NCBI RefSeq assembly: GCF_021278985.1
Contig: NZ_CP082833.1
Location: 5,277,876-5,341,875, forward strand
Origin: Citrobacter rodentium NBRC 105723 = DSM 16636
Lineage (GTDB): Bacteria > Pseudomonadota > Gammaproteobacteria > Enterobacterales > Enterobacteriaceae
Length of the DNA stretch: 64,000 nucleotides
Direction: 5' to 3'
Made by a program: the position numbers and the translations under genes. A model generated the notes under the pieces. The model ran no database searches, was not told the origin of the DNA, and saw only the letters and a program-made list of their open reading frames with translations. Of the stretch, positions 44,003 to 52,641 are shown piece by piece (position 1 is the first letter of the stretch; each line of letters starts with the position of its first letter).

Positions 44003-44743
44003 ATGCGTAAAATCGCATTATTTATTGCGATGCTTTTGATCCCGTGCGTCTCGTTTGCCGGTTTGCTGGGCAGCAGCAGCCCGACAACGCCGATCAGCAA
44101 AGAGTATAAGCAGCAGTTGATGGGCTCGCCGGTCTATATTCAGATCTTTAAAGAGGAACGCACGCTTGACCTCTACGTCAAGATGGGCGAACAGTATCAG
44201 CTACTCGACAGCTACAAAATTTGTAATTACTCCGGCGGACTCGGCCCGAAGCAGCGCCAGGGGGATTTTAAAAGCCCGGAAGGTTTTTACAGCGTTCAGC
44301 GTAATCAGCTGAAGCCGGACAGCCGTTTCTATAAAGCCATTAACATCGGTTTTCCCAACGCCTATGACCGCGCGCACGGTTATGAGGGAAAATACCTGAT
44401 GATTCACGGCGCCTGCGTCTCCGTAGGCTGCTACGCCATGACCGACAGCGGTATTGACGAGATTTTCCAGTTCGTCACCGGCGCGCTGGTATTTGGTCAA
44501 CCGAGCGTGCAGGTCAGCATCTACCCGTTCCGCATGACCGATGCCAATATGCAGCGCCATAAGTACTCGTATTACAAAGATTTCTGGACGCAGTTAAAGC
44601 CGGGATACGATTACTTTGAGCAGACCCGCAAGCCGCCGACCGTTTCCGTGGTCGATGGCCGTTACGTGGTCAGCAAGCCGTTGAGCCACGAAGTGGTCCA
44701 GCCGCAGCTGGCGTCAAACTATACGCTCCCCGAGACAAAATAA
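44003..44743 (+). CDS. dpaA: murein-lipoprotein amidase DpaA (YafK, LdtF)
   Basis: 246 residues with a signal peptide (1-19) and an L,D-transpeptidase (YkuD) domain. The catalytic signature HGACVSVGCYAMTD includes C143. Known E. coli YafK detaches Braun lipoprotein from peptidoglycan. The 3' end overlaps the convergent yafJ by 30 bases. Confidence 0.94.
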   Translation: MRKIALFIAMLLIPCVSFAGLLGSSSPTTPISKEYKQQLMGSPVYIQIFKEERTLDLYVKMGEQYQLLDSYKICNYSGGLGPKQRQGDFKSPEGFYSVQRNQLKPDSRFYKAINIGFPNAYDRAHGYEGKYLMIHGACVSVGCYAMTDSGIDEIFQFVTGALVFGQPSVQVSIYPFRMTDANMQRHKYSYYKDFWTQLKPGYDYFEQTRKPPTVSVVDGRYVVSKPLSHEVVQPQLASNYTLPETK

Positions 44744-45481
44744 CGCCCACTCGCCTGGCATAATTTTTTGCCAGGTTTCATTGCCCGTCAGCGGCTGCGT
44801 GGCCAGTACCGTGACCACATCGTTTGGTGTGGTCTGCGAGCTAAAGTCGATTTCCACATCCTGATCGAGCAGCGTCGCCACGCCAAACGGCGCCCGGCGG
44901 GTGATCCAGTGCAGATGGGTCGAGCAGTACGCCATCACATAGCGTCCATCCGACAGCAGCATATTAAACACCCCTTTCTCCCGCAGTTCGTCCGCCAGCG
45001 CGGCGATGTATCTGAACACCGCCGTCATATTGCCCGGCGTGCGCGGGTAGCGCTGGGTGAGCTTATGCAGCAGCCAGCAAAACGCCTTTTCGCTGTCGGT
45101 TTCGCCGACCGGACGAAAGTTTCCGGTTTCCAGCGATTTATATCCGCTAAGCTGCCCGTTATGAGCATAGGTCCAGTTGCGCCCCCACAGCTCGCGGGTA
45201 AAGGGATGGGTGTTTTCCAGCGCCACTTTCCCACGATTCGCCTGACGGATGTGGGCGACTACCGAACAGGATTTGATCGGATACTCCTGCACCAGCCTGG
45301 CGATGGGAGAGTTAAAGCCTGGCAGCGGATCTTTGAATGTGCGACAGCCTTTGCCTTCATAAAAGGTGATTCCCCAGCCATCTTTATGCGGCCCGGTTCC
45401 GCCGCCGCGCTGAACCAGTCCGGTAAAGCTAAAGCAAATATCGGTGGGCACATTGGCGCTCATCCCGAGCAGTTCGCACAT
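44714..45481 (-). CDS. yafJ: class II glutamine amidotransferase YafJ
   Basis: 255 residues. The catalytic cysteine is the second residue (MCELLGMSA), exposed on removal of Met. Typical blocks GHNGQL-like AHNGQLSGYKSLETGNF and GETDSEKAFCWLL are present. Substrate unknown; the family hydrolyses glutamine to supply ammonia. Convergent with dpaA, overlapping by 30 bases. Confidence 0.92.
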   Translation of the reverse strand: MCELLGMSANVPTDICFSFTGLVQRGGGTGPHKDGWGITFYEGKGCRTFKDPLPGFNSPIARLVQEYPIKSCSVVAHIRQANRGKVALENTHPFTRELWGRNWTYAHNGQLSGYKSLETGNFRPVGETDSEKAFCWLLHKLTQRYPRTPGNMTAVFRYIAALADELREKGVFNMLLSDGRYVMAYCSTHLHWITRRAPFGVATLLDQDVEIDFSSQTTPNDVVTVLATQPLTGNETWQKIMPGEWALFCLGERIV

Positions 45482-45508
45482 ATATCACCTGCCTTAAAAC
45501 GTTTTTAA

Positions 45509-45570
45509 GCCTGATGGCGCTGCGCTTATCAGCGCCCGGATAAGACGCCTGGCGTCGCTATCCGGCAACG
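45509..45570. repeat. REP (PU) element pair
   Basis: GCCTGATGGCGCTGCGCTTATC and, inverted, GGATAAGACGCCTGGCGTCGC: the palindromic unit sequences of enterobacterial REP/BIME elements, between yafJ and gmhA. Confidence 0.85.
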
Positions 45571-45580
45571 CTCAGTGAAA

Positions 45581-46159
45581 TTATTTGACCATCTCTTTTT
45601 CAATTAACTGAATCAGGATATGGATCACTTTAATGTGAATTTCCTGAATACGGTCAGCGTAACCGAAGTGCGGAACGCGAATTTCAATATCAGCCGTGCC
45701 CGCCATTTTGCCGCCGTCTTTCCCGGTCAGGGCGATCACTTTCATCCCCTTTTCGCGCGCAGCGGCAATCGCTTTAATCACGTTGCCGGAATTGCCGGAA
45801 GTGGAAATGCCTAACAGTACATCCCCTTCACGCCCTACCGCCTCAACGTAACGAGAAAAAACATAGTCATAGCCGAAATCATTGCTCACGCAGGAGAGAT
45901 GACTGACGTCGGAAATCGCAATCGCCGGATAGCCCGGACGGTTTTCACGGTAACGGCCGGTCAGTTCTTCCGCAAAGTGCATGGCGTCGCAGTGGGAGCC
46001 GCCGTTGCCACAGGAAAGAACCTTACCGCCCGCTTTAAAACTGTCTGCCAGCAGGACCGCCGCGCGCTGAATGGCGTGAATATTGGCGTCATCTTTTAAA
46101 AAGTTAGCCAGCGTCTCCGCCGCTTCGTTCAGTTCGTTACGAATAAGATCCTGGTACAT
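45581..46159 (-). CDS. gmhA: phosphoheptose isomerase GmhA
   Basis: 192 residues from MYQDLIRNEL. SIS-domain motifs are clear: SCGNGGSHCDAMHFAEELTGRYRENRPG and GISTSGNSGNVIKAI. It converts sedoheptulose 7-phosphate to D-glycero-D-manno-heptose 7-phosphate, the first step of inner-core LPS heptose synthesis. Near identical to the E. coli protein. Longer in-frame starts upstream lack support. Confidence 0.97.
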   Translation of the reverse strand: MYQDLIRNELNEAAETLANFLKDDANIHAIQRAAVLLADSFKAGGKVLSCGNGGSHCDAMHFAEELTGRYRENRPGYPAIAISDVSHLSCVSNDFGYDYVFSRYVEAVGREGDVLLGISTSGNSGNVIKAIAAAREKGMKVIALTGKDGGKMAGTADIEIRVPHFGYADRIQEIHIKVIHILIQLIEKEMVK

Positions 46160-46358
46160 GAGGATATCCTTCAGCATGAATGTAAAGACAGGAAGCAGTG
46201 TACCGGATAGCGGTACATGCGAGAAGCATAAGCCTGCATCTCGCGCATGGCTTTTGCGTTTTTGTGCCGCCTGAAACGGCAACAATGTGAGCTTTGTTGT
46301 AATTATTTTGTAAACACATTGATAAAAGAATTTACATCCACTACAACCATATCATCAC

Positions 46359-46374
46359 AAGTGGTCAGACCTCC
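46359..46374 (+). promoter_or_regulatory. FadR operator-like site before fadE
   Basis: AAGTGGTCAGACCTCC matches the FadR pattern TGGTCNGACC exactly in its core, 25 bases before the fadE start. FadR represses fatty-acid degradation genes and is released by acyl-CoA. Confidence 0.65.
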
Positions 46375-46397
46375 TACAAGCAAGGGAGCTTTTTGTT

Positions 46398-48842
46398 ATG
46401 ATGATTTTGAGTATTCTCGCGACAATCGTTCTGCTCGGCGCGCTGTTCTATCACCGCGTCAGCCTCTTACTCAGCAGCCTGATTCTGCTCGCCTGGACAG
46501 CTGCGCTGGGCGCAGCTGGCGTGTGGAATATCTGGCTGCTGGTCCCGCTGGCCATTATTCTGCTGCCGTTTAACCTCACGCCGATGCGTAAGTCGATGAT
46601 ATCCGTTCCGGTATTTCGCGGTTTTCGTAAGGTGATGCCGCCGATGTCGCGCACTGAAAAAGAAGCGATCGATGCCGGCACCACCTGGTGGGAGGGCGAT
46701 CTGTTCCAGGGCAAACCGGACTGGAAAAAATTGCACAACTATCCGCAGCCGCGCCTGACCGCCGAAGAGCAGGCTTTTCTTGACGGCCCGGTGGAAGAAG
46801 CATGTCGGATGGCGAATGACTTTCAGATCACCCATGAGCTGGCCGATCTGCCGCCGGAGCTGTGGGCGTATCTGAAAGAGCACCGCTTCTTTGCGATGAT
46901 CATTAAGAAAGAGTACGGCGGGCTGGAGTTCTCCGCATACGCTCAGTCCCGCGTGCTGCAAAAACTGTCCGGAGTCTCCGGGATCCTGGCGATCACCGTT
47001 GGCGTGCCAAACTCGTTAGGTCCGGGCGAGCTGCTGCAACATTACGGCACCCAGGAACAGAAAGATCATTATCTGCCCCGCCTCGCGCGCGGTCAGGAAA
47101 TTCCCTGCTTCGCGCTGACCAGCCCGGAAGCAGGCTCCGATGCGGGCGCGATTCCGGATACCGGCATCGTCTGCATGGGCGAATGGCAGGGCCAGCAGGT
47201 GCTGGGGATGCGTCTGACCTGGAACAAACGTTATATCACCCTCGCGCCTATCGCCACGGTGCTGGGACTGGCGTTTAAGCTTTCCGACCCGGAAAAACTG
47301 CTGGGCGGTGAAGAAGAGCTGGGCATTACCTGCGCATTGATTCCGACCTCTACGCCGGGCGTGGAGATTGGCCGCCGTCACTTCCCGCTGAACGTGCCGT
47401 TCCAGAACGGTCCGACGCGCGGTAAAGATGTATTTGTGCCGATCGATTACATTATCGGCGGACCGAAAATGGCCGGTCAGGGCTGGCGTATGCTGGTGGA
47501 ATGTCTGTCGGTCGGTCGCGGTATTACCCTGCCGTCAAACTCCACGGGCGGCCTGAAGTCCGTCGCGATGGCCACCGGCGCCTACGCCCATATTCGCCGT
47601 CAGTTCAAAATCTCCATCGGTAAGATGGAAGGAATTGAAGAGCCGTTAGCGCGCATTGCCGGTAACGCTTACGTCATGGACGCGGCAGCGACGCTGATTA
47701 CCTATGGCATTATGCTCGGCGAGAAACCGGCGGTGCTGTCGGCGATTGTTAAGTATCACTGTACACACCGCGGTCAGCGTTCAATTATCGACGCGATGGA
47801 TATTACTGGCGGTAAAGGCATTATGCTGGGCGAAAGCAACTTCCTCGCCCGCGCATACCAGGGGGCGCCGATCGCCATTACCGTGGAAGGGGCGAATATC
47901 CTCACCCGCAGCATGATGATCTTTGGTCAGGGAGCAATCCGCTGCCATCCGTATGTGCTTGAAGAAATGGCGGCGGCGCAAAACAACGATGTCAACGCCT
48001 TTGATAAACTGCTGTTCAAACATATCGGTCACGTCGGCAGTAATACGGTGCGCAGCTTCTGGCTCGGCCTGACCCGCGGTCTTACCAGCGCCTCGCCGAC
48101 CGGCGATGCGACAAAACGCTACTACCAGCATCTTAACCGTCTGAGCGCGAACCTGGCGCTGCTGTCGGATGTATCGATGGCGGTGCTCGGCGGCAGTCTG
48201 AAGCGTCGTGAGCGGATCTCGGCGCGTCTGGGCGATGTACTGAGCCAGCTGTATCTGGCTTCGGCGGTCCTGAAGCGTTATGACGACGAAGGCCGTCATG
48301 AAGCCGACCTGCCGCTGGTTCACTGGGGCGTTCAGGATGCGTTATACCAGGCAGAACAGGCAATGGACGATCTGTTACAGAACTTCCCGAACCGCCTGGT
48401 GGCGGGTCTGCTGAACGCCGCGCTCTTCCCGACTGGCCGTCACTATCTGGCGCCGTCTGACAAGCTGGATCACAAAGTGGCGAAAATACTCCAGGTGCCG
48501 AGCGCGACCCGCGACCGTATTGGCCGCGGTCAGTATCTGAAACCGAGCGAGCATAATCCGCCGGGTCTGCTGGAAGAGGCGCTGCGGGATGTCATGGCCG
48601 CCGAACCTGTCCACCAGCGGATCTGTAAAGAGATTGGCAAAAACCTGCCCTTCACCCGTCTGGATGAACTGGCGCAGAATGCCCTGGCGAAAGGCTTAAT
48701 CGATAAAGAGGAAGCGGCCATTCTGGTCAAAGCGGAAGAGAGCCGTCTGCGCAGCATTAACGTTGATGATTTCGACGCCGATGCGCTGGCGACGCAGCCG
48801 GTAAAGCTGCCGGAGAAAGTGCGTAAAGTCGAAGCCGCCTGA
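46398..48842 (+). CDS. fadE: acyl-CoA dehydrogenase FadE
   Basis: 814 residues, the length of E. coli FadE. An N-terminal hydrophobic region (1-60) would hold it at the inner membrane; the acyl-CoA dehydrogenase domains follow (FALTSPEAGSDAGAIPD, the FAD/substrate block, and GGKGIMLGESNFLARAYQGAPIAITVEGANILTR). It catalyses the first oxidation of beta-oxidation. The start follows CAAGGGAGCTTTTT. A strong terminator ends the unit. Confidence 0.97.
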   Translation: MMILSILATIVLLGALFYHRVSLLLSSLILLAWTAALGAAGVWNIWLLVPLAIILLPFNLTPMRKSMISVPVFRGFRKVMPPMSRTEKEAIDAGTTWWEGDLFQGKPDWKKLHNYPQPRLTAEEQAFLDGPVEEACRMANDFQITHELADLPPELWAYLKEHRFFAMIIKKEYGGLEFSAYAQSRVLQKLSGVSGILAITVGVPNSLGPGELLQHYGTQEQKDHYLPRLARGQEIPCFALTSPEAGSDAGAIPDTGIVCMGEWQGQQVLGMRLTWNKRYITLAPIATVLGLAFKLSDPEKLLGGEEELGITCALIPTSTPGVEIGRRHFPLNVPFQNGPTRGKDVFVPIDYIIGGPKMAGQGWRMLVECLSVGRGITLPSNSTGGLKSVAMATGAYAHIRRQFKISIGKMEGIEEPLARIAGNAYVMDAAATLITYGIMLGEKPAVLSAIVKYHCTHRGQRSIIDAMDITGGKGIMLGESNFLARAYQGAPIAITVEGANILTRSMMIFGQGAIRCHPYVLEEMAAAQNNDVNAFDKLLFKHIGHVGSNTVRSFWLGLTRGLTSASPTGDATKRYYQHLNRLSANLALLSDVSMAVLGGSLKRRERISARLGDVLSQLYLASAVLKRYDDEGRHEADLPLVHWGVQDALYQAEQAMDDLLQNFPNRLVAGLLNAALFPTGRHYLAPSDKLDHKVAKILQVPSATRDRIGRGQYLKPSEHNPPGLLEEALRDVMAAEPVHQRICKEIGKNLPFTRLDELAQNALAKGLIDKEEAAILVKAEESRLRSINVDDFDADALATQPVKLPEKVRKVEAA

Positions 48843-48861
48843 CGCCTTCGCTTCACCATAC

Positions 48862-48884
48862 AGCCCCGCCTGGCGGGGCTTTTT
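48862..48884 (+). terminator. terminator after fadE
   Basis: AGCCCCGCC pairs with GGCGGGGCT around a short loop, followed by TTTT. Confidence 0.85.
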
Positions 48885-48950
48885 ATTGCCTGTTTTTCCT
48901 GAAAGCGCGTGCTACAGTGTCAAAACGCTGTTCAACGAGGAGTTCCGATC

Positions 48951-49721
48951 GTGCCTGGTTTGAAAATTACGCTGTTGCAACAACCGCTGGCGTGGCTGGA
49001 TGGTCCGGCTAATTTGCGTCATTTTGATCGTCAGCTGGAACTGATTACCGGACGCGACCTGATTGTTTTACCGGAGATGTTCACCACCGGCTTCGCCATG
49101 GAGGCGGCGCAGAATTCGCTTTCTCAGCAGGCGCTGAGCGGGTGGATGCGGGAAAAAGCGCAACAGTGCAATGCGATGATTGCCGGGAGCGCGGCCCTGC
49201 AAACGTCCTCTGGCGCGGTCAATCGCTTTTTGCTGGTGGAACCGCAGGGCGAAATACATTTTTACGACAAGCGCCATCTGTTCCGGATGGCCGATGAGCA
49301 TCGCCATTACCTGCCGGGTAACCGCCGGGTGGTGGTCGAATGGCGCGGCTGGCGAATCCTGCCGCAGGTCTGTTACGACCTGCGCTTTCCGGTGTGGTCG
49401 CGCAATCTCAATGACTACGATCTGGCGCTGTACGTCGCCAACTGGCCCGCTCCCCGTTCGCTGCACTGGCAGACGCTGTTGAGCGCGCGCGCCATTGAAA
49501 ACCAGGCGTATGTGGCAGGCTGCAACCGCGTCGGTACGGACGGCAACGGCCATCACTATCGCGGCGACAGCCGGGTGATCAATCCCCAGGGTGAAGTCAT
49601 CGCCACCGCGGACGCGCATCAGGCAACGCGCATTGATGCCGAGCTGTCGCTGAGCGCGCTTAAAGAGTATCGGGAGAATTTTCCGGCCTGGCAGGATGCC
49701 GACGGGTTTACGCTGCGATAA
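48951..49721 (+). CDS. yafV: omega-amidase YafV (nitrilase family)
   Basis: 256 residues from the GTG at 48951 (GGAGTTCCGATC upstream; N-terminus as in E. coli YafV). The nitrilase Glu-Lys-Cys triad is seen in LPEMFTTGF, FYDKRHLFRM and PQVCYDLRFP. It hydrolyses alpha-ketoglutaramate and similar omega-amides. The next gene in K-12, ivy, is absent here. Confidence 0.94.
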   Translation: MPGLKITLLQQPLAWLDGPANLRHFDRQLELITGRDLIVLPEMFTTGFAMEAAQNSLSQQALSGWMREKAQQCNAMIAGSAALQTSSGAVNRFLLVEPQGEIHFYDKRHLFRMADEHRHYLPGNRRVVVEWRGWRILPQVCYDLRFPVWSRNLNDYDLALYVANWPAPRSLHWQTLLSARAIENQAYVAGCNRVGTDGNGHHYRGDSRVINPQGEVIATADAHQATRIDAELSLSALKEYRENFPAWQDADGFTLR

Positions 49722-50113
49722 TTTTTGCGACGCGGAAACGACGGAATGCCGGTCGCTGACTGCATATTGCTCAGGTGAACCCTTTCACGTGGTCGAATGA
49801 AAGGCGGTATCCGGCACAGAAAAGTATCGAATGGATAAAAATGACATTATTGAGTTCATCCAGCTGTTTTTTCCCGAGAGTAAAATTAATAAAAATAGAA
49901 TCAGAGCAAATAATTACCGTCAGGTTATGTTGCTTAATTAGCTGGCTATAATGACAAGCTATATTTTTCTGAGGGATTACTCACTCATTATTGAGCCAGT
50001 AATTTATTGTTGAATAAAATATACGCCCCCCGTCAAAAACCAGAAAAAACAATTAATTGTCAGGGGGGAGAGAGTAAAAACGTTTCTTTTGCAAGTCTGT
50101 GTTTATTGTTTCT

Positions 50114-50146
50114 TCTGGTCCGTTGATAAACAGTATATCAACCAGA
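50114..50146. promoter_or_regulatory. inverted repeat upstream of peptide gene 1
   Basis: TCTGGT-CCG-TTGATA on the left and TATCAACCAGA on the right are complementary apart from a 3-base bulge. It stands about 20 bases before a candidate -35 box, a usual place for an activator site. Confidence 0.35.
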
Positions 50147-50165
50147 TTATACTTCTTTTGAAATG

Positions 50166-50194
50166 TTGGCGGCAAGGTTGTTAACTAATATACG
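50166..50194 (+). promoter_or_regulatory. candidate promoter of peptide gene 1
   Basis: TTGGCG-N17-TATACG, each box with four matches to consensus, ending 67 bases before the ATG at 50262. Confidence 0.4.
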
Positions 50195-50261
50195 GAAACT
50201 CCCACGCAAGAGTCGGGTCAGTTTCTTTCACTGTTAATTCAAAAACAACAGGAGGTAAGAT

Positions 50262-50447
50262 ATGTTAGCATTTCTGAAAAAACATAGAATCGCTACAGCT
50301 GTATTTTCCGTTGTGCTCTTGTCTGCGTCAGCAACAGCTCCGGCTTATGCGCTTGCCTGCATAGCTACAGGAAAAGGGGCGAGTGAATGCGCGGATGTAT
50401 GTAAATGGACAGCTCTCGCACCATGGACTTTTTTACCCTGTTTGTGA
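50262..50447 (+). CDS. small secreted 4-Cys peptide 1
   Basis: 61 residues after a near-perfect ribosome site AGGAGG (50251-50256). Residues 1-30 form a Sec signal peptide (MLAFLKKHR, hydrophobic core, then APAYA). The predicted mature part of about 31 residues has cysteines at 33, 43, 47 and 60: C-X9-C-X3-C-X12-C, with a Trp-rich C-terminal part. The second peptide 350 bp downstream repeats that spacing although few other residues match. I know no family for it. Periplasmic or secreted location with two disulfides is inference; bacteriocin-like, inhibitor and signalling roles are all open. Confidence 0.65.
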   Translation: MLAFLKKHRIATAVFSVVLLSASATAPAYALACIATGKGASECADVCKWTALAPWTFLPCL

Positions 50448-50462
50448 TGGTTTGAATAACTA

Positions 50463-50500
50463 ACAGGGTGCCCGGTGAACAAAATCTCCGGGTACCCTGT
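50463..50500 (+). terminator. hairpin after peptide gene 1
   Basis: ACAGGGTGCCCGG and CCGGGTACCCTGT pair along 13 positions with one mismatch, 16 bases after the stop. No T run, so an mRNA-stabilising role is also possible. Confidence 0.5.
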
Positions 50501-50795
50501 CCACATATTGAAAGCTATTAATTAAAAGATAACCTTACTCACATTCAAATAAATATTTCAGTGTGTCATTTATTGAATTCCAAAATTAACTATTACGGGG
50601 ATGCGTCATAAGTTAAAGAAACCTCAAAGACTTACGCTATCAATTAAAAAAACTTAACCATCAACAAACCAGGAGGATTTGAATCGAAAAAAATCAATTA
50701 CTTTATAAAAATGCGTGGAGTAATGGAATATTCTGCCCGTTCAAAATGGAAAATGTATATACCTGACGTTATATTAACGAAGCGGAGAAAGAATC

Positions 50796-50969
50796 ATGAA
50801 TAAGTTAATTATTTCTGTAATATTACTCTCTGGTGTTATGGCCTCAGAAGTATTTGCATGTACTCAGGCAGGTTTTTCAGACGCTCAGTGCCAGAAGGTT
50901 TGTGCACCTTATTCCTCGGTAAGCGGGGGGGCGCATGGGGCCTGCATGTTCGGGAGTACGCGGAATTAA
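50796..50969 (+). CDS. small secreted 4-Cys peptide 2
   Basis: 57 residues, ATG at 50796 after GCGGAGAAAGAATC. The signal peptide is residues 1-21 (MNKLIISVILLSGVMASEVFA), leaving a mature peptide of 36 residues that starts with Cys. Cysteines at 22, 32, 36 and 50 give C-X9-C-X3-C-X13-C, the same frame as peptide 1. The C-terminal part is Gly/Ser-rich rather than Trp-rich. A separate ribosome site and a hairpin at each gene end suggest two units or one processed message. Function unknown. Confidence 0.6.
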   Translation: MNKLIISVILLSGVMASEVFACTQAGFSDAQCQKVCAPYSSVSGGAHGACMFGSTRN

Positions 50970-50998
50970 CATAGCTCTATGCAGTCCAAAACAATATG

Positions 50999-51022
50999 AG
51001 TGCGTCCCTTCAAGGGGCGCAC
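50999..51022 (+). terminator. hairpin after peptide gene 2
   Basis: AGTGCGTCCC pairs with GGGGCGCACT (one G-U) around TTCAA, 30 bases after the stop. U tract weak. Confidence 0.5.
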
Positions 51023-51047
51023 TTAAAATGACGAGATGAGAAATAAC

Positions 51048-51155
51048 CTGTCCGACGCTTTCCCGGATCAGCCGGAGCAAGCCAGACGGCAACGGCATAC
51101 CAGATGACATACCGAAAAATGCACACATAAAAAAGGCCATGCTAATCAATAGCAT
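51048..51155 (-). pseudogene. frameshifted copy of tRNA-Asp-linked membrane peptide
   Basis: This flank is homologous to 63755-63862 beside the other tRNA-Asp. In the second copy the frame reads YTIWYAIAVWLSPAGLEKAGQ; here the matching YVIWYAVAVWLAPADPGK is present but one base is missing between it and the corresponding ATG inside the tRNA terminator. Whether the ancestral frame was ever translated is uncertain. Confidence 0.35.
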
Positions 51156-51159
51156 GGCC
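51129..51159 (-). terminator. terminator of the first tRNA-Asp
   Basis: GGCCATGCTA/TAGCATGGCC stem followed by six U on the minus strand, 8 bases after the tRNA CCA end. Confidence 0.85.
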
Positions 51160-51167
51160 TCAAATAG

Positions 51168-51244
51168 TGGCGGAACGGACGGGACTCGAACCCGCGACCC
51201 CCTGCGTGACAGGCAGGTATTCTAACCAACTGAACTACCGCTCC
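51168..51244 (-). tRNA. aspV: tRNA-Asp (GTC)
   Basis: 77 bases including encoded CCA, anticodon GTC within CCTGTCACG, acceptor GGAGCGG/CCGTTCC, T loop GGTTCGAGTCC. Sequence is that of E. coli tRNA-Asp; position beside dnaQ equals aspV. Confidence 0.97.
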
Positions 51245-51378
51245 GCGTTGTGTTCCTCTCGGGAACGAAGCGCATATTACGGATTGCCATCCACCTCGTC
51301 AACGCTTTTTCTCGCGTTTTTAATCGTTTGCTGTAAAAATCGCCCGAACGATGATTTTTACAGCATTAACGCGCCGCC

Positions 51379-52110
51379 TTAGGCCCGCCAGAGGCAACTT
51401 CCGCCCTTTTTCTCCACCAGATCGAGACGCGCCTCATGGGCGGCCACCTCCTCATCGCTGGCGAAAACAACGCGTAATTTGCGGGCCTGACGTACAAGGC
51501 GCTGGATTGTCTCCTCACCCTGCTGCTGCTGCGTCTCCCCTTCCATCGCAAACGTCATTGATGTCTGTCCGCCGGTCATCGCCAGATAGACGTCGGCGAG
51601 GATCTGGGCATCGAGCAGTGCGCCGTGCAGCGTACGCTTGCTGTTATCTATCTCATAGCGCGAGCAGAGCGCGTCAAGGCTGTTACGCTTGCCGGGAAAC
51701 ATCTTTCTCGCCAACGCCAGGCTATCGGTGACTTTACAGAAGCTGCTGGTTTTCGGGATGTCGCGATTGAGCTTACTGAACTCGTAGTCCATAAAGCCGA
51801 TATCAAACGAAGCGTTATGAATCACCAGCTCGGCGCCGCGAATATAGTCAAGAAATTCATCCGCTACGTCTGCAAACGTCGGCTTATCCAGCAGGAATTC
51901 ATCCGCAATGCCGTGGACGCCGAACGCTTCCGGGTCCACCAGCCGGTCGGGCTTCAGATAAATGTGAAAGTTATTGCCCGTCAAACGCCGGTTCACGACC
52001 TCCACGGCGCCGATCTCAATAATCTTATGCCCTTCATAGTGCGCGCCAATCTGGTTCATACCGGTGGTTTCGGTATCCAGGACGATCTGTCGTGTAATTG
52101 CAGTGCTCAT
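51379..52110 (-). CDS. dnaQ: DNA polymerase III epsilon subunit DnaQ
   Basis: 243 residues from MSTAITRQIVL, the E. coli start; an ATG three codons earlier is possible. DEDDh proofreading residues: D12 and E14 in LDTETTG, then H and D in LHGALLDAQ. The C-terminal tail (ARLDLVEKKGGSCLWRA) binds the alpha subunit. Divergent from rnhA with a 63-bp gap holding both promoters, as in E. coli. Confidence 0.97.
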   Translation of the reverse strand: MSTAITRQIVLDTETTGMNQIGAHYEGHKIIEIGAVEVVNRRLTGNNFHIYLKPDRLVDPEAFGVHGIADEFLLDKPTFADVADEFLDYIRGAELVIHNASFDIGFMDYEFSKLNRDIPKTSSFCKVTDSLALARKMFPGKRNSLDALCSRYEIDNSKRTLHGALLDAQILADVYLAMTGGQTSMTFAMEGETQQQQGEETIQRLVRQARKLRVVFASDEEVAAHEARLDLVEKKGGSCLWRA

Positions 52111-52173
52111 AGCGGTCATTTATGTCAGACTTGTCGTTTACGGTTCGATTCAATTACAGGAAGTCTACCAGAG

Positions 52174-52641
52174 ATGCTTAAACAGGTAGAAATTTTCACC
52201 GATGGCTCCTGTCTGGGGAATCCAGGTCCCGGGGGTTATGGTGCGATTTTACGCTATCGCGGGCGCGAAAAAACCTTCAGCGAAGGCTATACCCTCACCA
52301 CCAATAATCGCATGGAGCTGATGGCGACCATCGTCGCGCTGGAGGCACTGAAAGAACATTGCGAAGTCATTTTAAGCACCGACAGCCAGTACGTGCGCCA
52401 GGGGATCACCCAGTGGATCCACAACTGGAAAAAACGCGGCTGGAAAACCGCCGAGAAAAAGCCGGTAAAAAATGTCGATCTCTGGAAGCGTCTGGATGCC
52501 GCGCTCGGTCAGCATCAGATCAAATGGGAATGGGTAAAAGGCCACGCCGGTCATCCGGAAAACGAACGCTGCGATGAACTGGCCCGCGCGGCCGCCATGA
52601 ACCCTACGCAGGAAGATATCGGCTATCAGGTCGAAGCCTGA
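52174..52641 (+). CDS. rnhA: ribonuclease HI
   Basis: 155 residues, E. coli length. Catalytic acids lie in IFTDGSCLGNPG (D10), NNRMELMA (E48), STDSQYV (D70) and NERCDELA (D134). Cuts RNA in RNA-DNA hybrids. Overlaps the convergent yafS by 16 bases. Confidence 0.98.
   Translation: MLKQVEIFTDGSCLGNPGPGGYGAILRYRGREKTFSEGYTLTTNNRMELMATIVALEALKEHCEVILSTDSQYVRQGITQWIHNWKKRGWKTAEKKPVKNVDLWKRLDAALGQHQIKWEWVKGHAGHPENERCDELARAAAMNPTQEDIGYQVEA

Larger units (their letters stand above)
49722..50261. other. AT-rich spacer at the start of the peptide islet
   Basis: 540 bp, clearly more AT-rich than yafV. A frame of 36 codons at 49831-49941 (starting MDKNDIIEFIQLFFPE) is the only thing that could be coding; it has no ribosome site and may be a gene remnant. 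CCCCCC at 50027-50032 and GGGGGG at 50063-50068 can pair. The end holds the control region of the first peptide gene. Confidence 0.4.

Noticed and set aside
50711..50803. 30-codon frame overlapping the start of the second cysteine peptide
   Set aside because: No ribosome site and no features; at most a leader peptide, not supportable.
50877..51155. 92-codon minus-strand frame beginning in the tRNA terminator
   Set aside because: Its later part is antisense to the second cysteine peptide; only the first 30-odd codons align with the flank of the other tRNA-Asp, and in a shifted frame.
51625..52173. In-frame extension upstream of rnhA across dnaQ
   Set aside because: RNase HI has its normal start at 52174 with GAAGTCTACCAGAG before it; the extension is antisense to dnaQ.
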